A DNA stretch of 64,000 nucleotides from Endotrypanum monterogeii (Eukaryota; Euglenozoa; Kinetoplastea; Trypanosomatida; Trypanosomatidae), in contig CM007320.1 of NCBI GenBank assembly GCA_000333855.2, positions 2,771,684-2,835,683 of the forward strand, read 5' to 3'. Positions 41,501-52,365 of the stretch are shown here, piece after piece. A program made the translations under genes and the position numbers. How positions within the stretch are numbered: the stretch's first letter is position 1; every line of letters starts with the position of its first letter. The notes under the pieces are model-generated. The model had not been told where the DNA came from and searched no databases. It was given only the letters and a program-made list of their open reading frames with translations.

Positions 41501-42412
41501 CGCAGCCCCTCGTGTACCACCATCCTTCGGCCACTTTTTCTTCTCGTAGAACATGAGCACGGCTAAACGCGAGCGGTGTAGCGCGCCATTAAAAAAAAAA
41601 AAAAAATGGTTTGGGCTGCGCACTGTGCAGAGGATGAGCAGTCAAGTCACTACAGTTTTACCGTTCTTGGCGTCGCTTCCTTTCTGGAGCTGTTTCTTAA
41701 TAGAGAAACTCGAATTTTACTTTTCTGCGACAAAAAAAAAACTTTTCTGGAATAGGGGACCCGGCTGTGTCGTGTGCTTTGGGGCGTAGAGTGGGGAGTG
41801 AGGGGCCTTCATGTTGCACTTTTAGTTTTGTGAGTTACGTCGCTTTTCGGGTCAGATCGTGCGAAACTCTACCTGGCCATTTTCCCTGCGTTTATGGATG
41901 ACGTGCTTCCTTGGCTATCATTCGCGTGGGTGTGAATCCATGGGAAACGAAGTTTAAGTTAGTCCCGCATCCTTGCAAAGGGCTCCTCTGATCTATTTGG
42001 GACTTGGGTATCTTGTCACACGAGCAGATTTCGTTGATTTCGATGCTGACTGGGCAGGTGTGGCTGGGCCGATACATCATTTGAGAGGATTGCACACACG
42101 CAGAATACGTTCCAGATGGGGAAATACGGACTGTCCCACAATTATTCTTTTAGGCACAGTGTACGTTACTCTGCGTGGCGATGGAGAAAAAGTCTCTCCG
42201 ATAGCAGAAGAAAGTCTTCCATGATGACCCCAAAACTGCCGAATTATCGGGTTTTCAGCTCAACACATATGCGTGGCAGAGGAACACATTCGCCATATAC
42301 ACGCAAATACCTGGAGAGGAGAACGAGCGAGTTGAGGTTACTAGTGGACAGGTTCCAGGTGCTGATGAAAATAGTCGTGTACTGGTTCACCAACCTTCGG
42401 GCAGTGTGTATT

Positions 42413-42440
42413 CCCCCCCCCCCCCCCAAAAAAAAAAAAA
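42413..42440. repeat. C15-A13 homopolymer junction
   Basis: Fifteen Cs are directly followed by thirteen As. It is one of several poly(A) runs dividing the non-repetitive part of the interval. Confidence 0.85.
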
Positions 42441-42540
42441 GCGTACACGATGAGCAACTCGGTACGATGAATTTTCCAGTATTTCAGTTCAGCGCGATGC
42501 GGCAGTGCTACGCTGGGGCTCGCGGCAAAATGGTTTCCTA

Positions 42541-42969
42541 GGAGAATCTTTGAGAGGGAGTAGCGAAGCTTCAGGACTCGCTGCTGCCCTGCCTATTGCA
42601 CAGCCTCCTCATCGCCGAGGCGACGAGAGATCCTGATAGACTCTCATCTACCTCCCTCAGCTGCTCATAGCGTATTTGCTTTGACCCACATCGCCACATC
42701 ATTCTCTGTCCCTCTTCCCGCCCCGCCCCCATCGGTCTATTACACGGGAGTGATGGGACCCCGCAGTGCACCCGTGTGCGGAACACGCGGTGGCGAATGC
42801 GCCGCTGATTCGCGCAGATGAAGCGCACCGCACGCCGTGGCATCCGGCGTCCTTCTCCCTTGACGGACGCATGCAGTTTCTTGTATACATGGATGCTTTC
42901 TGTTTCTGCCCTATTCGCGGGAAGGGCGGGGAGAGTGAAGTGACAGTGGTCATACAAAAAAAAAAAAAA
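42541..42969. other. GC-rich segment ending in poly(A), possible retroposon remnant
   Basis: About 415 nt of clearly GC-rich, non-repetitive DNA stand out from the AT/pyrimidine-rich surroundings and end in A13 at 42957-42969. Size, composition and A-tail resemble the short degenerate retroposons (SIDER class) common in Leishmania 3' UTRs. I cannot confirm the family signature from memory, so this is an inference. Confidence 0.3.
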
Positions 42970-43130
42970 CAGAAGTTTTCATTAGAACGTGTTTGCGTAG
43001 CAGTCAAAAACCTTGTATTACGTGATGAGGACGTAGTCGCTTACGGAGATTGGTCGGATTTGATCTACCCTCAACATATCTATTGAAGTTGTCACGGGAA
43101 AGGGGGCTTTTCTAACATCATGTAGACGGG

Positions 43131-43146
43131 CTAGCGTGCACGCTAG
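43131..43146. other. 16-bp perfect palindrome
   Basis: CTAGCGTGCACGCTAG is identical on both strands. It lies in the gene-free interval. One such site is expected by chance in a window this size, so no function is claimed. Confidence 0.4.
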
Positions 43147-43349
43147 GAGGCTAATGATGTGTCCTCACCGTTCTCGCTGCACAACGACTTTTACGGGATT
43201 CTGAAGCAGGTGTAGTGGAGGTCGAGGTGCGTGAAGAGGGAGCTGACATGTGCTGACTAGGCAGATGGGTTTTTGAAACGCAGGCCTGTTTCGGATTATT
43301 TATCTTAGGGGATTTACGGTGTTACGAATCTCCCTGTTGTTGTCCCCGT

Positions 43350-43354
<5 letters not shown>

Positions 43355-43387
<33 letters not shown>
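43355..43387. repeat. (TG)n microsatellite
   Basis: About 16 TG units in the right part of the gene-free interval. Confidence 0.9.
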
Positions 43388-43389
<2 letters not shown>

Positions 43390-44272
43390 ATGCGGTTCTA
43401 TGCTCAATTTAACTGCGTAAACTTTCTCCTCCTCACATCCCGTTTTCCTGGGGACAACTGTTTCTTTTGCACTGCATATGTAATATATATATATATATAT
43501 TTAATATCTATATATAGATAGCTGGCTCTACTGTATATCTGCTTTCCGTTGTTCAACTGAAATGTGTGAGTGTATGTGCACACCCGGGAATGAAGGCTTG
43601 TGGGGATTCTGCAAAAGGGAATTGCGAGACGAGTTGCTTGAAGGGAAAGTAAGAAAGTTATTCGATACGAGGGAGCTGGATGTGCAGTGGACATCGCATG
43701 ATGAATGCACCTTCGAGCTGGGGTGTGTGTGCTCATGATTAGGAGCTTCGCTGGTTTGCGTGCCGAGCGATGTGCCCATAGACTGAAGAGAAATCCAAGG
43801 CAGCCCTTTTCCGAATCCCTCTTCCGCAAATGGGATCCAACATTTTTTTTGTTTCCCTTCTCCCCCCTCCCTTTGGCCAATGCATCACACATTTGGCAAG
43901 TTTAGCGAAGTGACAAGTACACCGAGATTGGGTACATTGATGCACTTGATACGGGAGGAAGGCGCACACTCTGTCAGGACACTGTAACGGATTCTCGCAG
44001 TACTAGGCACCCTTTGGCACTACGGCTAACTTCTCTCCCTCTGTGAGGAGGGTGCTTTACTTGTCATTTAGCTATCTTACTCACCTCTCCGCATCTTCTG
44101 CTCCCCTTGCTGGTGCTTATATATATATATATATTTATCGACACATTAACACACACACGCATATATATATGTAATCCTACTCAAAACATGCACCTACAAA
44201 TTAATGTTAAAATCTGTTTCTTCAATCCAGATTATTTTCTCTAGCTGTCCAGGGATTCATAGCTGATACGAG

Positions 44273-44303
<31 letters not shown>

Positions 44304-44355
44304 TATATACAACTATATATATATATATATATTATTATTATATTATATTATATTC
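44273..44355. repeat. TA-rich repeat cluster
   Basis: Two long TA runs separated by CATATATATATACAACT, followed by ATT/ATA variants. About 80 nt are essentially A and T only. Confidence 0.85.
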
Positions 44356-45149
44356 TCTCTCTTGAGAACTACCCTCACCTCGAATTTGTTTTGTTTCGGT
44401 GTGCGTGCCTTTTTTCCGTATTGTTTCCATTTTTGCGTGGCTCCTTGTGTCGCTGCCTCCACGCCTGTACGATTTGATCTTGTCATTTGCTCTTCTGTTT
44501 GTGAGCCGTTTTTGCCTCTCTCTTATTTTTCTGATTTTGTGGTTTCTCTCTTGTTCCGTTCTTCCTTAGCGTCCCCGCTCTCGTCCACGGGAAGTACGTC
44601 GTTTTTCTTTTCTTGTTCCTTCTCCTTTGTTTGTCTCTCCTCGGTTTTTATTATCTTGTCCCCCTCCCCCGTACACACACACACACACACACACACAGAC
44701 TAACCAACAGCGCTGCTCCGTTGGTAGTGGGTGGTGGGTGCTCGTGAGAGGTGGAGAAGGAGGAGGAGGAGGCAGTGTTGAAGGAAGAAGTCTGGGGAGA
44801 GAGGGTCGGCGCGGCCCCCTTCGTCTCTTTTTTGTTTGTTTGTTTATAGATTGTGAGTTTCCCGTTACATATTTTTCTAGTCACCAATTTCTCCTTTGTA
44901 AGCCCAGCTTTCTGCTACTCGTAATAACAAAACACAGCTACATACACACCCACACAAACACGCACGGGGTTTCTAGACAACAACTAAAGGAAGACAAAAG
45001 TAAAAAGAAATTGATCTAAAGAGACTCTCCTAAAGCTGAAAAAAAAACGGAAGAAAAACAAACGATATATATTTATATATATTTATATATTAATATTCAT
45101 CAACACCGACGTCTTCCGGGTTCGACAGAGATTGTTAAAAAAAAAATCC

Positions 45150-45199
45150 CCTCAAATCCTTCTTTGAGTGGTGCCAAAAAAAAAAACGTTTGTGTGCAG
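45150..45199 (+). promoter_or_regulatory. Predicted SL trans-splice acceptor region for the PSP1-domain gene
   Basis: Short pyrimidine stretches are followed by AG at 45167-45168 and TGCAG at 45198-45199. There is no ATG from here to 45279. The open frame reaches back to a GTG at 45168, inside the splice region, so it is not the start. Confidence 0.4.
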
Positions 45200-45278
45200 C
45201 GTGGGCTCATTGACAACCTTTTTCAAATTTGTGTGGTACACATATTTCACCGTAAAAGATTTTCGTTCTATTGTTGCG

Positions 45279-47033
45279 ATGGCCCAGTCAGCTTCTAGCC
45301 AGGCTCTCGATCGCGAAGAGCTGGCAATCATGGTGCGCAAGCTCGCAATCGATGCTGACGATTTTTTTAATCGGCAGCAAAAGACACTTCAAATGTCATA
45401 CGCTGAGCTGAGCGGCCGTATTGAGCAATTGCGCATGCGAGTGCAGCAACAGCCACAGTACAGTCCTATGAACTCGACCAATGGCGGGTACAGCACCATG
45501 ACTCCATCACTTTATTCCACAGTTCACAATATGCCAAACTCGGACCTTTTAGGTCCCAGTGCCTCGAAAAACGGCATTATGGGCGGCCTCGCGACAACTC
45601 CCACCACCGCCAACGCGATAAATGCAACACCTCTTCGCTCCAATACTGGTTGTGCGTCTCGGTCATTGATGAGCAGTCTCAATGGCTCTCACGCGATGGT
45701 CGCGATAAGTGATGCGCTGTCAGAAAACGCACGCTCTAACGGCGCGCTCGGGGGCTACTTGAGCGCTGCACTAAGCGGAAACAATTCAGCAGGGTTGGGA
45801 CCTGGGTCATTGCGCGCGAACCAAACGGATTCGTTGACACCCCCACACAAGCAGCTTCCCTTGTCGCCGTCTATTGGCAATGGCACCGCAATGGTGCCGC
45901 TGCACGTGGGGGGCGGACTGAATCCTCTATCTTCCGCCGATGACTCCGCCAACGGAGAATTTTTCTCTTCAGCACCAAACCGAGGCAACGAGAGCCACGA
46001 CGACTCGTTGATGGCGTCCCCGCAGGCCACGCAAAAGTTGTCGCTAGTCGAGCTCATTGAGCGGTTCAACATGTCTTCCCAACCAGCGAATACCACCGCG
46101 TCCTCCGCCTTCAATTTCGAATCGCTTTATGAGCAGCTCACCGGTGGCAGTGGCCCAGAGGAGTCGGTGCAGGGCAACGCCGACCACGCAGAGAGCGCGG
46201 TAGACTTGTTTGCAGCGAGTCAGATTCCTGCTGCTCATGTGTCATCCCAAGACCACCTTCGCCACGAGAACGGTGGCGACAAGTCCCCGGACATGAACAG
46301 CCATAGCAGCGGCGCGACAGCAAAGAATAGTATTCCCATCGACACGCTGCGAGCTTTACACGATCAGCATCTAACCACCAGTGTGCACGTCGCGTACGAA
46401 TGTGGGAGGCCACGAGTATTAACAGTTTCCGATGGTGCGGCCGATGCACCGGGTATACTCGGCATTGACCCCCGTAGTCGCTGCGAAGTCCTCGTTGAGT
46501 TTAAGAGAAAACGGGTGCTCAAGTACGAGTCGAATGAGTACGTTGCACCGGGCAGCTATGTGATTGTAGGAGGTGACCGCGGCGAGGACCTGGGTCTCGT
46601 CGTGTACGTCTGGTGTGAGGTGGCACCCGAGGGAGGCAACAGCAACCAAACAAGCAGTGGCGCTGGCGTGCCAGAAAAGGCCGGCTCTAACGGCCGGAAG
46701 CGAAAAGTTGTGGGTGTTGGCCTGACAGATAGCAAGTTGCCGCGCAGCATGGGTGTTGGCAACGGCACTGTCTTGCGAATGGCAACAGAAACAGAGGTGC
46801 AGCAGTTACATGGCACACAAGCGGAACTGGAGCGTCGCGCTATCGACGTGTGCGCACAACTGGTTCTGGACCACACTCTGCCGATGGTTATAGTAGACGC
46901 TGAATATCAGTTCGACAAGAAAAAGTTAACGTTTTTCTACGAAGCACAGCAGCGGATGGACTTCCGAGAACTAGTGCGCCACCTATACAAAACCTTTCGT
47001 GCGCGGATTTGGATGGAGCTACTGGACAATTGA
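45279..47033 (+). CDS. PSP1 C-terminal-domain protein, putative RNA-binding regulator
   Basis: A 584-aa protein. Residues 10-65 form a short charged, probably coiled-coil region ('LDREELAIMVRKLAIDADDFFNRQQ'). Residues 70-370 are Ser/Asn/Thr/Gly-rich and look disordered. The C-terminal ~190 residues (about 392-584) match the PSP1 conserved region: 'CEVLVEFKRKRVLKYESNEYVAPGSYVIVGGDRGEDLGLVVYV' and, after a Gly/Ser/Asn-rich insert, 'CAQLVLDHTLPMVIVDAEYQFDKKKLTFFYEAQQRMDFRELVRHLYKTFRARIWM'. In Crithidia, PSP1-domain proteins are subunits of a complex binding cell-cycle elements in mRNA UTRs, so a post-transcriptional role is likely. The insert between the two halves (about 450-485) is longer than in bacterial relatives. 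The start is the first ATG after the splice region and has a good context (GCGATGG). Confidence 0.88.
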   Translation: MAQSASSQALDREELAIMVRKLAIDADDFFNRQQKTLQMSYAELSGRIEQLRMRVQQQPQYSPMNSTNGGYSTMTPSLYSTVHNMPNSDLLGPSASKNGIMGGLATTPTTANAINATPLRSNTGCASRSLMSSLNGSHAMVAISDALSENARSNGALGGYLSAALSGNNSAGLGPGSLRANQTDSLTPPHKQLPLSPSIGNGTAMVPLHVGGGLNPLSSADDSANGEFFSSAPNRGNESHDDSLMASPQATQKLSLVELIERFNMSSQPANTTASSAFNFESLYEQLTGGSGPEESVQGNADHAESAVDLFAASQIPAAHVSSQDHLRHENGGDKSPDMNSHSSGATAKNSIPIDTLRALHDQHLTTSVHVAYECGRPRVLTVSDGAADAPGILGIDPRSRCEVLVEFKRKRVLKYESNEYVAPGSYVIVGGDRGEDLGLVVYVWCEVAPEGGNSNQTSSGAGVPEKAGSNGRKRKVVGVGLTDSKLPRSMGVGNGTVLRMATETEVQQLHGTQAELERRAIDVCAQLVLDHTLPMVIVDAEYQFDKKKLTFFYEAQQRMDFRELVRHLYKTFRARIWMELLDN

Positions 47034-49348
47034 GAAAAAAAAACAGGCTAAGCTGATTTCCGCCACCTCCTCCCCCTTTCTTGTGAAAGATCTTTTGTTA
47101 TTCAAAAAAAAAAAAAATGGTCTACACTTGTTTTTTTTTTTCCTTTGCTCCAGTGCTTCTACTAAATTCTCTCAAATGTTTTTCTCTCTGCCCGCCTCTC
47201 TCTCTTTGTGTGTGTGTGTGTGTGTGTGTGTATTCACACGCAATCAACGAGATGCTATCAGTTTTTTTTTAATTTTTGTTTTGGTAAATTTATGTTTTCT
47301 GCGGTAGAGGGTGGGAGTGAGTGACTGCCTTGTGTGGGCGTGTGTGTCGCGTCGTGCTGTTGTTCATTCATTTCATAGATGTCACTACTTTAACTTTGTT
47401 GTGTTTCTTCCCTGGTATCTCTGCATGCCTGTCGGTGTATTCGTTTTTTCTTATACTCTCCTTCACATGTACATATGCTTCACCCACCGTGCGCCGACAC
47501 GAAAGGGTGACAAGGGTACATACTATATAAGAAAGAGAAGCGTATATCCTCTCGAACGGCGATACCGTGATACGAGGTGGAAAGGGGGTATCGAAAGGGT
47601 CTCGACGTTATCACCCGCAAATCAGAGGGGGGGGATAATGGAGAAAAGAAAATGTGAGTCTCACCGACAGGAGAAGAAATAGATTCAGGGACATTAAAAA
47701 AAAAACACACACTAACAAGATGCAAAAAAAAAAAGAGCACCCTGCAAACGACGTTACTCGGGAGGGGGGAGGGGAAGATGGGATGTACCTCATTCACATA
47801 CCCCTACAAAAATCCCTTCCTTCCCCCTCCCCCTCTCTCTCATTTTCATTGCGAACACAGTCGCCTTAGAAAGGGTGAAGTGAAGAGGAGGCTAAGATAT
47901 GTTTTTTTTTTTTGATCCTCGAGACTGTCAAGGTTAAGAGTGCAGTAGAGGTCATTCAGAGACACCCATTTGCGTAGATGTTTTTTTTTTTTTTCAGCGT
48001 TGGCTGGCTTATATTGTCCAAGACAGAAGAGAGGGGAAAAAAGCGGAGGGCGGAAATAGCGTAAGATTGCCTCTGCATGCTGCTGTTTACCTCCTCTTAA
48101 TGCTCTACTAAACTCAAGGAGAAAATAGAAAGTTAATAGGATAGGCTTGAGAGGCTGCAGCATGCTCTCCCAAACATGTCGATCTGCGAAACAGTTACGT
48201 GAGTGACATATAATGTGGCCTGAACCAATTAAAGGAAGTCGCATCTTGTCGAAAAAAAAACCTTTTCGATGTTATCAACTCTTCCTATAATGATTTGTGA
48301 TATATATATATATATATATATCATCTGTTCCGTAAAGAACAGTCGAAAAATTCACACCTACACACACAGGCTCAGGCACGCACTTACACAAAAGACACCT
48401 TCAGATATTTTGTTTTTGTGTTCGATTTTCGTTTTGTGTTCATTCTCCGTCTTAATGCACCAACAGGGCTCGTCCTCTGCCCCCCCCTTCTTTGTTTCCT
48501 GCATACAACTTGTGCTTGTGTTTCATCTCGTCTTCCCAGCTTTTTCTTTTTTTGTGAGGTGCCATTATATATATATATATATATATATATATGGACAGCA
48601 CCGCCCTTCGCTTCGTTTCGGCCACCCTACGTCAATCTTTTGAGCTCTTTACCCTCCCCGGAATATGATTGCTGACATTATTTCAATTCTCGCTTTACAG
48701 TTTGGAGCTCACATTGGCATTTAAAAAAAAATCTCTATTTTTGTGTAAGTGGGCGGGTCTTTGTGGATTGTATCCTCTTCCACATTTTTGCATTTGGGCG
48801 AATTTCCCTCCACTTCCCCCTACAACGGTTACGTCTTTTTTTTTCTTGTATGTTTTTGCGTGCTTGTGTGTTTTTTTTTTTCCTTGCTATGTAGAGATGG
48901 ACTATGACTGCTCACTGCTAAACAGCGGGGCTCCCCCATTTTCTTAGAATCGGGTAGCAAACAAAAAAAACAAATTATCTGGAGTAGCGCATACGCTATT
49001 TGCTCGCGTTTTATTCTACATCTTCCCCCCTCCCCTCTTTTTTTTTCGTTTGCTGCAGTGACGATATATTATTCCGCTAACTCCAGACTGCACTCCATTT
49101 TAAATACTTTCTTTTCCCTCCATCCCCCTTTTTGCTTCTTCTTCTCTCACCCAATTTTTTTTTTCTCACCACGCGTCCTTGAGATGCATTTTGTTCTGTC
49201 TCACTCCGACGCTGTTCTCGATGTCCCCCTTTTCTGAGTGGCTTCTTTGAATCACCTCATCTTTGTGTCATGTTGGTACCGCGTGGCTGTGCTGTCAATT
49301 AGGGAAGAATTACACGCATAATCGAGCAGGTCACAGATCAGTACTTGC

Positions 49349-49874
49349 TGAGAAATAAAATGAGACAGACCATTATCTCCTTGCCACATGCAGCTCTTTC
49401 TTGTACTGCTTTGGGGATGCGGAAAGAGGTGGGGGGAGGAGTTGCACGTGCGTGTGACGTCTCGTTGTCACGGCAAGGGTGACACTGTTGGTGACGGCCG
49501 TCAGCGTCTAGATGGGTGGGTGCAGCCAAGAAATCCGCAACACTGAACACGCCTGCAGCGATCCATTGCCAGTCGATAGCGATTGCATACGGATGTTCTA
49601 CCACGGGACCCTTCCTGTGTACAGGCTACTGGTGGAGGCGGTGCTTGTGGTGGTGGGAAGCTGTCCGGCCCCGATAGGGGGGGGGGGGTTCACTGTATCT
49701 CGACCGTCGTAAAAGATGTGGTTGCGAGCCAGTGCGTTGTGGAAGCTGTCTGGAGGCGGCCGAGAGCTTGCGCTGCGGTGGGGGTTGTCTGCAGCGAGGC
49801 GTGCACTGACGAGGGTGAGGATTATAGTAGATTGTAGAGGACAGTCACTGCCCCACTCAAAAATGGACTCAGTG
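49349..49874. repeat. Gap-flanking direct repeat, copy 1 (526 nt)
   Basis: It runs from TGAGAAATAAAATGAG to GGACTCAGTG at the N gap and is nearly identical to 49896-50420. Differences seen: GCGATCC versus GCAATCC near 49560, GTTCTACC versus GTTATACC near 49597, and the G-run (12 Gs versus nine Gs plus TG) near 49685. It is more GC-rich than its surroundings. Open frames inside are short and not convincing. Confidence 0.9.
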
Positions 49875-49895
49875 NNNNNNNNNNNNNNNNNNNNN
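49875..49895. other. Assembly gap (21 Ns)
   Basis: Unresolved bases exactly between two copies of the same 525-nt sequence. Confidence 1.
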
Positions 49896-50420
49896 TGAGA
49901 AATAAAATGAGACAGACCATTATCTCCTTGCCACATGCAGCTCTTTCTTGTACTGCTTTGGGGATGCGGAAAGAGGTGGGGGGAGGAGTTGCACGTGCGT
50001 GTGACGTCTCGTTGTCACGGCAAGGGTGACACTGTTGGTGACGGCCGTCAGCGTCTAGATGGGTGGGTGCAGCCAAGAAATCCGCAACACTGAACACGCC
50101 TGCAGCAATCCATTGCCAGTCGATAGCGATTGCATACGGATGTTATACCACGGGACCCTTCCTGTGTACAGGCTACTGGTGGAGGCGGTGCTTGTGGTGG
50201 TGGGAAGCTGTCCGGCCCCGATAGGGGGGGGGTGTTCACTGTATCTCGACCGTCGTAAAAGATGTGGTTGCGAGCCAGTGCGTTGTGGAAGCTGTCTGGA
50301 GGCGGCCGAGAGCTTGCGCTGCGGTGGGGGTTGTCTGCAGCGAGGCGTGCACTGACGAGGGTGAGGATTATAGTAGATTGTAGAGGACAGTCACTGCCCC
50401 ACTCAAAAATGGACTCAGTG
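49896..50420. repeat. Gap-flanking direct repeat, copy 2 (525 nt)
   Basis: Second copy of 49349-49874, starting at the first base after the gap. It continues into unique sequence (AAGGGGGATTCGTCG). Confidence 0.9.
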
Positions 50421-50735
50421 AAGGGGGATTCGTCGAACGAAATACAGAATTGCTTCTATGAAACAGTTTTGTTTATTCTGGTGCTTCTTAAATGTATGTG
50501 GTCAGGGTGTTGCTGTTTCAACGGATAACGACAACACGCTCGGACGTCATACTCTTTTTTTTTTCCAATCCAAACTCATCTCACGGTGAGGAGGGTTCGA
50601 GCACGGGATGATGGAACCCAGTGGTCTGCTGTACATTTTGTGCGTTTTATTATTATTATATTTTGTGGTTGTCGTTAAGTGAGGATCGGTAATATTTCAA
50701 TTTTTTTCTTTTTTTACACATACACACAGACACAT

Positions 50736-50816
50736 ATATCTATCTATATATCTCTATATATCTCTATATATATATGCATTTATACATATATACCTATATA
50801 CGTATATTTATATATG
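50736..50816. repeat. TATC/TATA repeat cluster
   Basis: About 80 nt of interrupted TA, TATC and TCTATA units. Confidence 0.85.
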
Positions 50817-52254
50817 AGTTTTTTTTAGGACTTACATATGAGCTTGCCTCTTTTTTTTTTTGCGGTTGTTGAGTATTATTATTATTATTTGGGTCGATCT
50901 GTTTTTTTTTTCTCCCTTGTTCCTTTTTTCTTGTGTTTCTCGAGAATTGTGTATACTATGCCTTTGTCTCTATTATTTTTACATCACCACGGAGCATGGT
51001 GTAAAAGTGTGACTAATTTGTGGTCTTTTTTCTGTCTGTCGTGCCCTGCTCTTTCCCTCTCTTTTCTTTTTTTGTTTCTCGTGTACATTGTTTTTTTTTT
51101 TTTTGTGTGTGTGTGTTTTGTGTGTGTCTTTCCTTTCGCTATTTTTTTTTCTCCCTCTGTGGTATGGAGTAGCCGTGCGCTTTCGCATCGGACACATGAC
51201 ACAGCCAAAATAAGGTGAGACATCGCTCGAGGTCAACGGAAAACGGAATAAAAAAGAGAGTTGAAAACAAACAAACACACAAAAAAGGGTCATTCCGATC
51301 ACACAGAAAACGGAGATATCAAGGTGGTGCCAAACAAAGTAAATAAGATACAGACAAGATAGAGACGAAAAAGTTCAGAGAATACAGTGCGTACTGTCAC
51401 CTTTTTAAAAATGTTATAAAGTTGTGTGTGTGTGTGTGTGCCTGTAGTTGAGTGTTTGCGTGTTATTATTATTATTCTATTAAGGACTGTCATTGCGCCT
51501 GTCCCTTGCATACGTAGGGCTATACACGGAGTAGAGATTCCATGCCGAGCTTCCCGAATGCTTCGCTGATCTTCTCTTCTTCCTCCTCTCTACCCGTTTC
51601 TCCACCGCGGTGGTGCTCGGATTTGCTCATCATTTATCTGTGCGAGTCGGTTGTAATACAGTTTGCCCCTTCACATAACATATCTGTTTTTATTTTGTCG
51701 ACATTGAAGTTTCTTTAGTCAGTTATGTTCATGCGGCGAGGGAGAGAGAGAGATGTCAAGTGAGCGGCAGAGGGGGGTGAGGGTGAGTGGAGGGGAAAGA
51801 AGCAGCGTGTATCGGGGGCACCGATGATGAGTTGCACGGAACAACACTACCAAGCGTGAGAAAAGCTGTTTTGGTGATGGAGTTTCCGTCGTACCGATAA
51901 GAGTGTTGGATGTTTTTTTTTTTTTACCTACGGGAACAGAGGCACATGGAAAATGTTTTTCATCGGTGCGCCAGCTATAAAACAGAAAGTCTTCGCCATA
52001 ACCGTGAAGGCATTGGGGATATCACGATAAGGACGTGCACTGAACCATTTCACCACCTAAGTGTTCACTCGCAGGCGTCGTGGGTCATATCTCGACTAGA
52101 CTGACGAGACTCATTCCCTTCTCCTTCCCTTGTATGCTTCGCATACAGCGGCTCTTTTCTTTTTCTAAGCAAGCTGTGTGTATTCTTCAAGCACCACGTC
52201 CCGCTTCCACCTCAACTTATGCTTCGTTATTCCTCCCAAGCCGACACAAATCAT

Positions 52255-52325
52255 TTCTTCTTCTTCTTCTTCTCTCCTTCACTCGCCCTCCACCACGTCA
52301 CCCTCCCTTCCCATCGTCCTGCCAG
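52255..52325 (+). promoter_or_regulatory. Strong SL trans-splice acceptor for the 328-aa protein gene
   Basis: A 60-nt pyrimidine-rich tract beginning with TTC repeats ends in CTGCCAG, with AG at 52324-52325. It lies inside the open frame that starts at an ATG at 52219, so that ATG would be removed by splicing and the real start is downstream. Confidence 0.75.
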
Positions 52326-52334
52326 AGGAGGTAC

Positions 52335-52358
52335 ATGGATCAACAGAACCGAGGATAA
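52335..52358 (+). promoter_or_regulatory. Putative 7-codon upstream ORF
   Basis: If the acceptor at 52324-52325 is used, the first ATG in the mRNA is 52335 (context TACATGG). It encodes MDQQNRG and stops at TAA 52356-52358, seven bases before the main ATG at 52366. The uORF is in a different frame. It would reduce or regulate translation of the main frame. Confidence 0.5.
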
Positions 52359-52365
52359 AGGAAAC

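Larger units (their letters stand above)
38590..45278. other. 6.7-kb interval without a recognisable gene
   Basis: This is the longest gene-free stretch. The edges (38.6-39.8 and 43.3-45.3 kb) are ordinary spacer: pyrimidine tracts, (TG)n at 43355-43387, TA clusters at 43483-43501, 44118-44136 and 44273-44345, (AC)n at 44672-44697. The middle (about 39.8-43.3 kb) is different. It is non-repetitive, more balanced in base composition and punctuated by poly(A) runs (40047, 40320, 41092, 41590, 42428, 42957). All open frames are short and look random on both strands. A non-coding RNA, decayed retroposons or an eroded gene are possible; nothing is proven. Confidence 0.6.
47034..52365. other. 5.3-kb intergenic region with a duplicated 0.5-kb segment
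   Basis: No protein gene is recognised. It holds T/A runs, (TG)n (about 47208-47231), TA microsatellites (48299-48321, 48567-48593, 50736-50816), a 525-nt unit present on both sides of a 21-N gap (49349-50420), G-rich stretches (51765-51797), and the long pyrimidine leader of the 328-aa protein gene. Confidence 0.6.

Noticed and set aside
52219..52365. N-terminal extension of the 328-aa protein from ATG 52219
   Set aside because: It translates a TTC-repeat pyrimidine tract into a Phe run and contains a strong splice acceptor, so it is leader DNA, not coding.
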